The notes under the pieces were generated by a model. It saw only the letters and a program-made list of their open reading frames with translations. It was not told the DNA's origin and did not search any database. The position numbers and the translations under genes are program-made. Of a stretch of 64,000 nt of DNA, positions 11,873 through 22,624 are shown piece after piece. The stretch is taken from positions 4,560,501 through 4,624,500 of the forward strand of contig CM075780.1 in the NCBI GenBank assembly GCA_037974665.1, in the 5' to 3' direction. The stretch is from Ehretia macrophylla. Lineage: Eukaryota > Streptophyta > Magnoliopsida > Boraginales > Ehretiaceae. Every line of letters begins with the position of its first letter. Position 1 is the first letter of the stretch.

Positions 11873-12424
11873 ATTTTCAATTTTTTTTGCCCTGGTTAGG
11901 GTTGCCAAGATACTTTATCCACCAAATCTCTTTTACTGAATCCCATGGAACATTGGGCAAGACAACTTCGCTTCATGTAGAGGCTGGGCTAATAAACTGA
12001 GGGCGTAGGGTTTGCGACCAGGTCTCTGTCACTCCGGTGCCCATAATTTTTGATCCGTAAGGAGTTACGCGACGCACAGCGTACCGTTACATTTCCCTCT
12101 TAGAGCTCTACAATGGGGGCAGCTAGCATGCTCGCTGTGCCCATTTTTGGAGCCCAAAATCGAACGTTTTCATCAGTTTCTGGCCACTTTTCTTCTTTTG
12201 TTCTATTTTTCCGGATCGTACGACGTGAACTGTTAAAAGGACGACAACCTGACTCGCGGGACATTAGAGGGCCCTACAACGTGTCGATATCACGTCTTGC
12301 AAGGATGCTGCATTGTTGAAGCGGATGGGTTGTCGTTAAGCCCATTGGGCCTTCTGAATGGGCCATCTCTCTAGCTGGGACTGTGAACAGTTAACACATA
12401 TAGGAATTGTGCCCCCAACATGAC

Positions 12425-12543
12425 CGGTGCGATCATACCAGCACTAATGCACTGGATAACATCAGAAGTCCGAAGATGAGCGTGCTTGGGCGAGAGTGGT
12501 ACTAGGACGGGTGACCCCCTGGGAAGTTCTCGTGTTGCACCCC
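12425..12543 (+). rRNA. 5S rRNA gene, copy 16 (type B)
   Basis: Changes: C29T, C34A, C44G, T52A (box A), A74G, T84C, C104T. Confidence 0.89.
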
Positions 12544-13101
12544 CTTTTCAATTTTTTTTGCCCTGGTTAGGGTTGCCAAGATACTTTATCCACCAAATCT
12601 CTATTACCGAATCCCACGGAACATTAGGCAAGACAACATCGCTTCACGTAGAGGCTGGGCCCGCAAACTGAGGGCGTAGGGTTTGTGACCAGGTCTCCGT
12701 CGCTCCGGTGCCCATAACTTTTAATTCGTAAAGAGTTACACGGTGCACAGCATACCGTTGCAAAGCTCTCTGAGAGCTCTACGACGGGGGTAGCCAGCTG
12801 ACTCGCTGTGCCCATTTTTGGAGCCCAAAATTGAATGTTTTCATCTGTTTCAGGCCACTTTTCTTCTTTTCCTCTGTTTTTCGATCCCAGATCGTACGTC
12901 GTGAACTGTCAAAAGGATGAAAACCTGACTTGCGGGACATCAGAGGGTCCTCCAACATGTCGATATCACGTCTTGCAAGGATGCTGCGTTGTTGAAGCAG
13001 ATGGGTTGTCGTTAATCCCATTGGGCCCTTTGAATGGGCCATCTCTCAAGGCTGGGACTGTGAACCGTTAACATATATAGGAATTGCGCCCTCAACATGA
13101 T

Positions 13102-13220
13102 GGGTGCGATCATTCCAGCACTAATGCACCGGATCCCATCAAAACTCCGAAGTTAAGCGTGCTGGGGTGAGAGTAGTACTAGGAAGGGTGACCCCTTAGG
13201 AAGTCCTCGTGTTGCACCCC
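13102..13220 (+). rRNA. 5S rRNA gene, copy 17 (type A)
   Basis: Changes: A13T, G41A, T63G, C67T, T84A, C95T, G97A. The -1 base is T instead of C, which in plant 5S genes tends to weaken start-site use. Confidence 0.89.
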
Positions 13221-13777
13221 GTTTTCAATTTTTTTTGCCCTGGTTAGGGTTGCCAAGATACTTTATCCACCAAATCTCTATTACTGAATCCCACGGAACA
13301 TTGGGCAAGACAACTTCGCTCCACGTAGAGGCTGGGCCAGCAAACCGAGGGCGTAGGGTTTGTGACCAGGTCTCTGTCGCTCCGGTGCCTATAAATTTTG
13401 ATCCTTAAGGAGTTACGCGACGCAAAGCATACCGTTACAATGCTCTCTCAAAGCTCTACAATGAGGGCAGCCAGCATGCTCTCTGTGCCCATTTTTGGTG
13501 CCCAAAATCGAACATTTTCATCAGTTTCTGGCCACTTTTCTTCTTTTGTTCTATTTTTCCATCCCGGATCGTACGTCGTGAACTGTTAAAAGGACGACAA
13601 CCTGACTCGCAGGACATCAGAGGGCCCTACAACGTGTCGATATCACATCTTGCAATGATGCTGCATTGTTGAAGCGGATGGGTTCTCGTTAAGCCCATTG
13701 GGCTTTCTGAATGGGCCATCTCTCAAGCTGGGACTGTGAACAGTTAACACATATAGGAATTGTGCCCTCAACATGAC

Positions 13778-13896
13778 CGGTGCGATCATACCAGCACTAA
13801 TGCCCCGGATAACATCAGAATTCCGAAGTTGAGCGTGCTTGGGCTAGAGTGGTATTAGGTTGGGTGACCCCTTGGGAAGTCCTAGTGTTGTACCCC
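13778..13896 (+). rRNA. 5S rRNA gene, copy 18 (type B, many changes)
   Basis: Ten changes: A27C, C34A, C44T, G68T, A74G, C78T, A83T, C95T, C107A, C114T. A probable non-functional copy by mutation load. Confidence 0.86.
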
Positions 13897-14452
13897 CTTT
13901 TCAATTTTTTTTGCCCTGGTTAGGGTTGCCAAGATACTTTATCCACGAAATCTCTGTTACCAAATCCCACGGAACATTAGGCAAGACAACATCGCTTCAC
14001 GTAGAGGCTGGGCTCGCAAACCGAGGGCGTAGGGTTTGTGACCAGGTCTCCGCCGCTCCAGTGCCCATAACTTTTAATCCGTAAGGAGTTACGCGGTGTA
14101 CAGCATACCGTTGCAAAGCTCTCTGAGAGATCTACGATGGGGGAAGCTAGCTTGTTCACTGTGCCATTTTTGGAGCCCAAAATTGAACGTTTTCATCAGT
14201 TTCAGGCCACTTTTCTTCTTTTGCTGTGTTTTACCGTCCAGGATCATACGTCGTGAACTGTTAAAAGGACGACTACATGAGTCGCAGGACATCTGAGGGC
14301 CCTACAACGTGTCGATATCACGTCTTGCGAGGATGCTAAATTGTTGAAGTGCATGGGTTGTCGTTAAGCCCATTGGGCCTTCTAAATGGGCCATCTCTCT
14401 AGCTGGGACTGTGAACCGTTAACACATATAGGAATTGTGCCCTCAACATGAC

Positions 14453-14571
14453 CGGTGCGATCATACCAGCACTAATGCACTGGATCACATCATAACTCCG
14501 AAGTTGAGCGTGCTTGGGCGAGAGTAGTAATAGGATGGGTGACCCCATGGGAAGCCCTCGTGTTGCACCCT
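14453..14571 (+). rRNA. 5S rRNA gene, copy 19 (type B)
   Basis: Changes: C29T, G41T, C78A, C95A, T103C, C119T. Boxes A and C are otherwise intact. Confidence 0.9.
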
Positions 14572-15128
14572 CTTTTCAATTTTTTTTGCTCTTGTTAGGG
14601 TTGCCAAGATACTTTATCCACCAAATCTCTTTTACCGAATCCCATGGAACATTAGGCAAGACAACATCGCTCCACGTAGAGGTTGGGCCGGCAAACCGAG
14701 GGCGTAGGGTTTGTGGTCAGGTCTCCGTTGCTCCGGTGCCCATAACTTTTGATTCGTAAGCAGTTACGCGGCGCACAGCATACCGTTGCAAAGCTCTCTG
14801 AGAGCTCTACGACAGGGGAAGCTAGCTTGCTCGCTGTGCCCATTTTTGGAGCTCAAAATTGAATGTTTTCATCAGTTTCAGGCCATTTTTCTTCTTTTGC
14901 TCTGTTTTCTCGTCCCGAATTGTACGTCGTGAACTATTAAAAGGATGACAACCTGACTCGCTGGACATCAGAGGGCTCTACAATGTGTCGATATCACATC
15001 TTGAGAAGATGTTGTATTGTTGAAGCGGATGGGTTGTCGTTAAGCCGATTGGGCCTTCTGAATGGGCCATCTCTCTAGTTGGGACTGTGAACCGTTAACA
15101 CATATAGGAATTGTGCCCTCAACATGAC

Positions 15129-15247
15129 CGGTGCGATCATACCAGCACTAATGCACCAGATCACATCCGAACTCCAAAGTTAAGCGTGCTTGGGCGAGAG
15201 CAGTACAAGGATGGGTGACCCCATGGGAAGTCCTCGTGTTGCACCCC
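15129..15247 (+). rRNA. 5S rRNA gene, copy 20 (A35/A54 recombinant)
   Basis: Combines A35 of type B with A54 of type A. Other changes: G30A, A40C, G48A, T73C, T79A, C95A. An exchange or gene conversion between nt 35 and 54 would explain it. Confidence 0.9.
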
Positions 15248-15718
15248 CTTTTCAAGTTTTTTTGCCCTGGTTAGGGTTGCCAAGATACTTTAACCACCAA
15301 ATCTCTATTACCGAATCCCATGGAACATTAGGCAAGACAACATCGCTTCACGTAGAGGCTGGGCCCGCAAACTGAGGGCGTAGGGTTTTTGACCAGGTCT
15401 GCGTCGCTCCGTTGCCCATAACTTTTGATCCGTAAAGAGTTTCGCGGCGCACAGTATACCATTGCAAAGCTCTCTAAGAGCTCTACAACCGGGGCATCCA
15501 GCTTGCTCGCTGTGCCATTTTTGGAGCCCAAAATTGAACATTTTCATCAGTTTCAGGCCACTTTTCTTCTTTTGCTCTATTTTTCCATCCCGGATCGTAC
15601 GTCGTGAACTATTAAAAGGATGACAACGTGACTCGCGGGACATCAGAGGGCCCTACAACGTGTCGATATCACGTCTTGCGAGGATGCTACGTTGTTGAAA
15701 CAGATGGGTTGTGGTTAA

Positions 15719-15743
15719 GCCCATTGGGCCTTTTGAATGGGCC
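15719..15743 (+). promoter_or_regulatory. Conserved hairpin with paired TGGGCC words upstream of 5S start
   Basis: GCCCATT at 15719-15725 and AATGGGC at 15736-15742 form a 7-bp stem around a 10-nt loop, at about -86 to -63. The words TGGGCC at 15725-15730 and 15738-15743 match the plant site II element bound by TCP factors in ribosomal protein and cell-cycle genes. The block is kept in nearly all spacers. Function at a Pol III gene is an inference. Confidence 0.45.
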
Positions 15744-15775
15744 ATTTCTCTAGGCCGGGACTGTGAACCGTTAAC

Positions 15776-15804
15776 ACATAAAGGAATTGTGCCCTCAACA
15801 TGAC
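15776..15804 (+). promoter_or_regulatory. Representative upstream Pol III 5S promoter (copy 21)
   Basis: A TATA-like ACATAAAGG lies at -29 to -21, a GC dinucleotide at -14/-13 and a C at -1. These are the three upstream elements known for plant 5S genes (TATA-like near -28, GC near -12, C at -1). The other half of the array has ACATATAGG at the same place. Internal boxes A (nt 50-64) and C (nt 80-97) complete the promoter; TFIIIA and TFIIIC binding there is known for the family. Confidence 0.8.
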
Positions 15805-15923
15805 GGGTGCGATCATACCAGCACTAATGCACCGGATCCCATCAGAACTCCGAAGTTAAGCGCGCTTGGGCGAGAGTAGTACTAGGATGGGTGACCCCCT
15901 GGGAAGTGCTCGTGTTGCACCCC
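15805..15923 (+). rRNA. 5S rRNA gene, copy 21 (type A), reference copy
   Basis: 5S rRNA is made by RNA polymerase III, binds ribosomal protein uL18 and sits in the central protuberance of the large subunit. This copy shows the full plant pattern. Nt 1-6 (GGGTGC) pair with nt 113-118 (GCACCC) as helix I. CGGA at 29-32 faces TCCG at 45-48 as the core of helix III. Box A lies at nt 50-64, an intermediate element near 67-72 and box C at about 80-97. Only T59C and C104G differ from the array majority. With a complete upstream promoter and a strong T-run it is one of the best candidates for an active gene. The start was set at the base after the conserved GAC, where -1 is C. Confidence 0.96.
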
Positions 15924-16481
15924 CTTTTCAATTTTTTTTTGCCCTTGTTAGGGTTGCCAAGATACTTTATCCACCAAATCTCTATTACCGAATCCCATGG
16001 AACATTAGGCAAGATAACATCGCTTCACGTAGAGGTTGGGCCCGCAAGTCGAGGGCGTATGGTTTGTGGCCAGGTCTCCGTTACTCCGGTGCCCATAACT
16101 TTTGATCAGTTAGGAGTTACGCAGCGCACAACATACCGTTGCAAAGCTCTCTGAGAGCTCTACGACGAGGGAAGCTTACTTGCTCACTGTACCCTTTTTG
16201 GATCCCAAAATCAAACGTTTTCATAAGTTTTAGGCCACTTTTCTTCTTTTGCTATGTTTTTCCGTCCCGGATCGTACGTCGTGAACTGTTAAAAGGACGA
16301 CAACCTGACTCGCGGGACATCAGAGGGCCCTATAACGTGTCGATATCACATCTTGCGAGGATGCTGCATTGTTGAAGCAGATGGGTTATCATTAAGCCCA
16401 TCGGGCCTTATGAATGGGCCATCTCTTCTGGCTGGGACTGTGAACCGTTAACAAAAATAGGAATTGTGCCCTCAACATGAC
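15924..16481 (+). other. Model 5S intergenic spacer
   Basis: In order the spacer holds the T-run terminator, a conserved central block of about 200 bp, a GAGCTC-centred palindrome, a pyrimidine-rich stretch, a block containing the conserved word ATATCAC, a GCCCATT/AATGGGC hairpin with two TGGGCC-like words about 65-85 bp before the next gene, and the promoter. The hairpin region here has one change (GGGCC preceded by C). No internal subrepeats and no open frame with protein character are seen. Confidence 0.8.
15925..15940 (+). terminator. Representative Pol III terminator (T-runs)
   Basis: A T4 run starts two bases after the gene end, followed by CAA and a T9 run ending at 15940. RNA polymerase III stops at four or more T on the non-template strand, so the pair gives a main and a backup stop. 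Nearly all units keep both runs; the second is usually T7 or T8. Confidence 0.85.
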
Positions 16482-16600
16482 GGGTGCGATCATACCAACA
16501 CTAATGCACCGGATCATATCAGAACTCCGATGTTGAGCGTGCTTGGGCGAGAGTTGTACTAGGATGGGTGACCCCCTCCGAAGTCCTCGTGTTGCACCCC
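16482..16600 (+). rRNA. 5S rRNA gene, copy 22 (type B)
   Basis: Changes: G17A, C36T, A50T, A74T, G97C, G98C. The TATA-like word is altered to ACAAAAATAGG. Confidence 0.91.
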
Positions 16601-17073
16601 CTTTTCAATTTTTTTTGCCCTGGTTAGGGTTGCCAAGATACTTTATCCACCAAATCTCTATTACCGAATCCCACAGAACATTAGGCAAGATAACATCGCT
16701 TCACGTAGAGGTTGGGCCCGCAAACCGAGGGCGTAGGGTTTGTGACCAGGTCTACGACGGGGGCAGCTAGCTTGCTCGATGTGCCCATTTTTGGAGACTA
16801 AAATCGAAGTTTTCATCAGTTTCAAGCCACTTTTCTTCTTTTGCTCTATTTTTCCATCCCGGATCGTACATCGTGAACTATAAAAAGGACAACAACCTGA
16901 CTTGCGGGACATCAGAGGGCCCTACAACGTGTCGACATCACGTCTTGCTAGGATGCTGCGTTGTTGAAGCAGATGGGTTGTCGTTAAGCCCATTGGGCAT
17001 TTTGAATGGGCCATCTCTCTAGTCTGGGACTGTGAACCGTTAACACATAAAGGAATTGTGCCCTCAACACGAT
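16601..17073 (+). other. 5S spacer with 84-bp deletion (unit 592 bp)
   Basis: At 16751-16753 the sequence jumps from CCAGGTCT to CTACGACGG. The segment between, including the palindrome and the surrounding conserved block, is gone. The word TCT occurs at both ends in complete units, so loss through short direct repeats is likely. Confidence 0.88.
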
Positions 17074-17192
17074 GGGTGCGATCATACCAGCACTAATGCA
17101 CCGGATACCATCAGAACTCCGATGTTAAGCGTGCTTGGGCGAGAGTAGTACTAGGATGGGTGACCCCTTGGGAAGTCCTCGAGTTGCACCCT
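17074..17192 (+). rRNA. 5S rRNA gene, copy 23 (type A)
   Basis: Changes: C34A, A50T, C95T, T109A, C119T; -1 is T. C34A with A50T recurs in copy 29. Confidence 0.91.
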
Positions 17193-17750
17193 ATTTTCAA
17201 TTTTTTTTGCCCTAGTTAGGGTTGCCAACATACTTTATCCACCAAATCTCTATTACTGAATCCCACAGAACATTGGGCAAGACAACATCGCTTCACGTAG
17301 AGGCTGGGCCCGCAAACCGAGGGCGTAGGGTTTGTTACCAGGTCTCCGTCGCTCCAGTGCCCATAACTTTTGATCCGTAAGGAGTTACGCAGCGCACATC
17401 ATACTGTTGCAAACCTCTCTGAGAGCTCTACTACGGGGGCAGCTAGCTTGCTCGTTGTGCCCATTTTTGGACCCCAAAATCGAACGTCTTCATAAGTTTC
17501 AGGCCACTTTTCTTCTTTTGCTCTGTTTTTTCGTCCCAGATCGTACGTCGTGAACTGTTAAAAGGATGACAACCTGACTCGCAGGACATCAGAGGGGCCT
17601 ACAACGTGTCGATATCATGTCTTGCGAGGATGCTGCATTGTTGAAGAGGATGGGTTGTCGTTAAGCCCATTGGGCCTTTTGAATGGGTCATCTCTCTATG
17701 CTGGGACTGTGAACCATTAACACATAAAGGAATTATGCCCTCAACATGAC

Positions 17751-17869
17751 GGGTGCGATCATACCATCACTAATGCACCGTATCCCATCAGAACTCCGAT
17801 GCTAAGCTTGCTTGGGCAGGAGTAGTACTAGGATGGGTGGCCCTCTGGGAAGTCCTCGTGTTGCACCCC
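17751..17869 (+). rRNA. 5S rRNA gene, copy 24 (type A, box A damaged)
   Basis: Nine changes: G17T, G31T, A50T, T52C, G58T, G68A, A69G, A90G, C94T. Three lie in box A, so transcription is doubtful. Confidence 0.86.
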
Positions 17870-18419
17870 CTTTTCAATATTTTTTGCCCTGGTTAGGGTT
17901 GCCAAGATACTTTATCCACCAAAACTCTATTACTGAATCCCACAGAACATTGGGCAAGACAACTTCGCTTCACGTAGAGGCTGAGCCCGCACACTGAGGG
18001 CGTAGGGCTTGTGACCAGGTCTCCGTCGCTCCGTTGCCCATAACTTTTGATCTGTAAGGAGTTACGCGGCGCACAACATACCGTTCCAAAGCTCTCTGAG
18101 AGCTCTACGACGGGGGCAGCAGCTGGCTCGCTGTGCCCATTTTTGGACCCCAAAATCGAACGTTTTCATCAATTTCATGTCACTTTTCTTCTTTTGCACT
18201 GTTTCTCCGTCCCGGATCGTACGTCGTGAACTGTTAAAAGGACGACAATCTGACTCGCGGGACATCAGAGGGCCCTACAATATGTCTATATCACGTCTTG
18301 CGAGGATGCTGTGTTGTTGAAGCAGATGGGTTGTCGTTAGGCCCATTAGGCCTTTTGAATGGGCCATCTCTCTATGCTGGGACTGTGAACCGTTAACACA
18401 TAAAGGAATTGTGCCCTCA

Positions 18420-18538
18420 GTACGATCGTACCAGCACTAATGCACCAGATCCCATCAGAACTCCGAAGTTAAGCGTATGCTTGGGCGAGAGTAGTACTTG
18501 AATAGGTGACCCTATGGGAAGTCCTCGTGTTGCACCCC
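18420..18538 (+). pseudogene. 5S pseudogene, copy 25: start region deleted
   Basis: About 9 nt from before the start through nt 2 are missing, so CCCTCA runs straight into GTACGATC. Box A has a 2-nt insertion (GCGTATGCTT). Further changes: G5A, A11G, G30A, A80T, G82A, G85A, C94T, C95A. With helix I, start site and box A hit it is very unlikely to give 5S rRNA. Confidence 0.85.
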
Positions 18539-19093
18539 CTTTTCAATTTTTTTGCCTTGGTTAGGGTTGCCAAGATACTTTATCCACCAAATCTCTATTA
18601 CTGAATCCCACGGAACATTGGGCAAGACAACTTCGCTTCACGTAGAGGCTGAGCCCGCAAACCGAGGGCGTAGGGTTTGTTACCAGGTCTCCGTTACTCT
18701 TGTGCCCATAACTTTTGATCCGTAAGGAGTTACGCGACGCACAGCATACCGTTGCAAAGCTCTCTGAGAGCTCTACGACGGGGGCAGCCAGTTTGCTCAC
18801 TGTGCCCTTTTTGGAGCCTAAAATTGAACTTATTCACTAGATTCAGGCCACTTTTCTTCTTTTGCTCTATTTTTTGGTCCCAGATCGTACGTCGTGAACT
18901 GTTATAAGGACGACAACCTGACTCGCGGGACATCAGAGGGCCCTACAATGTGTCGATATCACATCTTGCGAGGATGCTGCGTTGTTGAAGCAGGTGGGTT
19001 GTGGTGAAGCCCATTGGGCCTTTTGAATGTGCCATCTCTCTAGGTTGGTACTGTAACCGTTAACACATAATGGAATTTCGCCCTCAACATGAC

Positions 19094-19244
19094 AGGAGCG
19101 ATCATACCAACACTAATGCACCGGATCCCATCAGAACTCCGAAGTTAAGCATGCTTGGGCGAGAGTAGGATGGGTGACCCCGTAGGAAGTCCTCGTGTTG
19201 CACTAGGATGGGCGACCCCCTAGGAAGTCCTCGTATTGCACCCC
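19094..19244 (+). pseudogene. 5S pseudogene, copy 26: duplicated 3' third
   Basis: After GAGAGTAG six bases are lost. The 3' part from TAGGATGGG to GTTGCAC (about 38 nt) is then present twice, giving 151 nt with two box C segments (near 19167 and 19205) and two 3' ends. Only the second copy runs into CCCC and the T-run. Other changes: T4A, G17A, G58A. Replication slippage on the ACTAGGATGG word could have made it. Confidence 0.87.
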
Positions 19245-19801
19245 ATTTTCAATTTTTTTTGCCCTGGTTAGGGTTGCCAAGATACTTTATCCACCAAATC
19301 TATATTACCGAATCCCACGGAACATTAGGCAAGACAACATCGCTTCACGTAGAGGCCAGGCCCGCAAACCGAGGGCGTAGGGTTTGTGACTAGGTCTCCG
19401 TCGCTCCGGTGCCTATAACTTTTGATCCGTAAGGAGTTACGCTGCGCACAGCATACCATTGCAAAGCTCCCTAAGAGCTCTACGACGGGAGCAGCCAGCT
19501 TGCTCGATGTGCCCATTTTTTGAGCCCAAAATCGAACATTTTCATCAGTTTCATGCCACTTTTCTTCTTTTGCTCTATTTTTCCATCCCGGATCGTACGT
19601 TGTGAACTGTTAAAAGGACGACAACCTAACTCGCGGGACATCAGAGGGCCCTACAATGTGTTGATATCACGTCTTGTGAGGATGCTACATTGTTGAAGCG
19701 GATGGGTTGTCTTTAAGGCCATTGGGCCTTCTGAATGGGCCATCTATCTAGCTGGGACTGTGAACCGTTAACACATATAGGAGTTGTGCCCTCAACATGA
19801 T

Positions 19802-19920
19802 AGGTGCGATCATACCAGCACTAATGCACCGTATCCCATCAGAACTCTGAAGTTAAGCGTGCTTGTGCGAGAGTAGTACTAGGTTGGGTGACCCCCTGGG
19901 AAGTCCTCATGTTGCACCCC
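19802..19920 (+). rRNA. 5S rRNA gene, copy 27 (type A)
   Basis: Changes: G31T, C47T, G65T, A83T (box C), G108A; -1 is T. Confidence 0.91.
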
Positions 19921-20476
19921 CTTTACAATTTTTTTTGCCCTGGTTAGGGTTGCCAAGATACTTTATCCACGAAATCTCTATTACCGATTCCCACGGAACA
20001 TTAGGCAAGACAACATCGCTTCACATAGAGGCTGGGCCTGCAAACTGAGGGCGTAGGGTTTGTGACCAGGTCTCCGTCGCTCCGGTGCCCATAACTTTTC
20101 ATCCGTAAGGAGTTACGTGGCGCACAGCATACCGTTGCAAAGCTCTCTGAGAGCTCTACGATGGGGGAAGCATTCTTGCTCGCTGTGCCCTTTTAAGAGC
20201 CCAAAATCAAATATTTTCATCAGTTTCAGACCACTTTTCTACTTTTGCTCTGTTTTTTTGTCCCGGATCGTACGTCGTGAACTGTTAAAAGGACGACAAC
20301 CTGACTCGCTGGACATCATAGGGCCCTACAATGTGTTGATATCACGTCTTGCGAGGATGCTGCATTGTTGAACCGGATGGGTTGTCGTTAAGCCCATTGG
20401 GCCTTCTGAATGGGCCATCTCTCTAGTTGGGACTGTGAACCGTTAACACATATAGGAATTGTGCCGTCAACATGAC

Positions 20477-20595
20477 AGGTGCGATCATACCAGGACTAAT
20501 GCACCGGATCACATCAGAACTCCGAAGTTGAGCGTGCTTGGGCGAGAGTAGTACTAGGATGGGTGACCCCCTGCGAAGTCCTCGTGTTGCACCCC
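20477..20595 (+). rRNA. 5S rRNA gene, copy 28 (type B)
   Basis: Only C18G and G98C besides A35/G54, with intact control regions and promoter. One of the cleanest type B copies; it starts with A. Confidence 0.94.
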
Positions 20596-21153
20596 CTTTT
20601 CAATTTTTTTTGCCCTGGTTAGGGTTGCCAAGATACTTTATCCACCAAATCTCTATTACCAAATCCCACGAAACAATAGGCAAGATAACATCGCTTCACG
20701 TAGAGGCCGGGCCCGCAAACCAAGGGCGTAGGGTTTGTGACCAGGTCTATGTTTCTCCGGTGCCCATAACTTTTCATTCGTAAGGATTTACGCGGCGCAC
20801 AGCATACCGTTGCAAAGCTCTCTGAGAGCTCTACGACGGGGGCAGCCAGCTTGCTCGATTTGCCTATTTTTGCAGCCTAAATTCGAACGTTTTCATCAGT
20901 TTCAGGCCACTTTTCTTCTTTTGCTCTGTTTTTCTGTCCCGGATCGTACGTCGTGAACAGTAAAAAGGACGACAACCTGACTTGCGGGACATCAGAGGGC
21001 CGTACAATGTGTCGATATCACGTCTTGCGAGGATGCTGCGTTGTTGAAGCAGATGGGATGTCGTTAAGCCCATTGGGCCTTTTGAATGGGCCATCTCTCT
21101 AGGCTTGGACTGTGAACCGTTAACACATAAAGGAATGGTGCCGTGAACATGAC

Positions 21154-21272
21154 GGGCGCGATCATACCAGCACTAATGCACCGGATACCATCAGAACTCC
21201 GATGTTAAGCGTGCTTGGGCGAGAGTAGTACTAGGATGGGTGACCCCCTGGGAAGTCCTCGTGTTGCACCCC
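21154..21272 (+). rRNA. 5S rRNA gene, copy 29 (type A)
   Basis: Changes: T4C, C34A, A50T. T4C mispairs with A115 in helix I. Confidence 0.93.
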
Positions 21273-21829
21273 ATTTTCAATTTTTTTGCCCTAGTTAGGG
21301 TTGCCAAGATACTTTATCCACCAAATCTCTATTACTGAATCCCACGGAACATTGGGCAAGACAACTTCGCTTCACGTAGAGGCTGGGCCCGCAAACTGTG
21401 GGCGTAGGGTTTGTTACCAGCTCTCCGTCGCTCCGGCGCCAATAACTTTTGATCCGTAAGGAGTTACGCGGTGCACAGCTTACCGTTGCAAAGCTCTCTG
21501 AGAGCTCTACTATGGGGGCAGCGAGTTTGCTCACTGTGCCCATTTTTGGAGCCCAAAATCGAACGTTTTCATCAGTTTCAGGCCACTTTTCTTCTTTTTC
21601 TCTATTTTTCCGTACCGGATCGTATGTCGTGAGCTGTTAAAAGGACGACAACCTGACTCGCGGGACATCAGAGGGCCTTACAACGTGTTGATATCACGTC
21701 TTGCAAGGATGCTGTGTTGTTGAAGCGGATGGGTTGTCGTTAAGCCCATTGGGCCTTTTGAATGTGCCATCTCTCTAGGCAGGCACTGTGAACAGTTAAC
21801 ACATAAAGGAATTGTGCCCTCCACATGAC

Positions 21830-21948
21830 GGGTACGATCATACCAGCACTAATGCACCGGATCCCATCAGAACTCCGAAGTTAAGCGTGCTTGGACGAGA
21901 GTAGTACTAAGATGGGTGACCCCCTGGGAGGTCCTCGTGTTTCACCCC
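21830..21948 (+). rRNA. 5S rRNA gene, copy 30 (type A)
   Basis: Changes: G5A, G66A, G81A, A101G, G113T. G113T unpairs C6, and G5A mispairs with C114. Confidence 0.9.
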
Positions 21949-22505
21949 CTTCTCAATTTTTTTTGCCCTCGCTAGGGTTGCCAAGATACTTTATCCACCA
22001 AATCTCTATTACTGAATCCCACGGAACATTGGGCAAGACACCTTCGCTTCACGTAGTGGCTGGGGCAGCAAACCGAGGGCGTAGGGTTTATGAACAGGTC
22101 TCCGTCGCTCCAGTGCCCATAACTTTTGATCCGTAAGGAGTTACGCGATGCACAGCATACCGTTACAATGCTCTCTTAGAGCTCTACTACGGGGGTAGCC
22201 AGCATGCTCGCTGTGCCCATTTTTGGAGCCCAAAATCGAACGTTTTCATCAGTTTCTGGCCAATTTTCTTCTTTTGCTCTGTTTTTCGGTCCCGGATCGT
22301 ACGTCGTGAACTGTTAAAAGGACGACAACCTTACTCGCGGGACATCAGAGGGCCCTACAACGTATTGATATCACGTCTTGCGAGGATGCTGCATTGTGAA
22401 AGCGTATGGGTTGTCGTGAATCCCATTGGGCCTTCTGAATGGGCCATCTCTCTAGCTGGCACTGTGAACTGTTAACACATATAGGAATTATACCCTCAAC
22501 ATGAC

Positions 22506-22624
22506 CGGTGCGATCATACCAGCACTAATGCACCAGATCACATCAGAACTCCGAAGTTGAGCATGCTTGGGAGAGAGTAGTACTAGGATGGGTGAGCCCC
22601 TGGGAAGTCCTCGTGTTGTACCCC
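22506..22624 (+). rRNA. 5S rRNA gene, copy 31 (type B)
   Basis: Changes: G30A, G58A, C67A, C91G, C114T. Confidence 0.91.

Noticed and set aside
15925-15940. The T-runs as slippage-type microsatellites
   Set aside because: Their position directly after the gene end and their retention in nearly all units fit a Pol III terminator.
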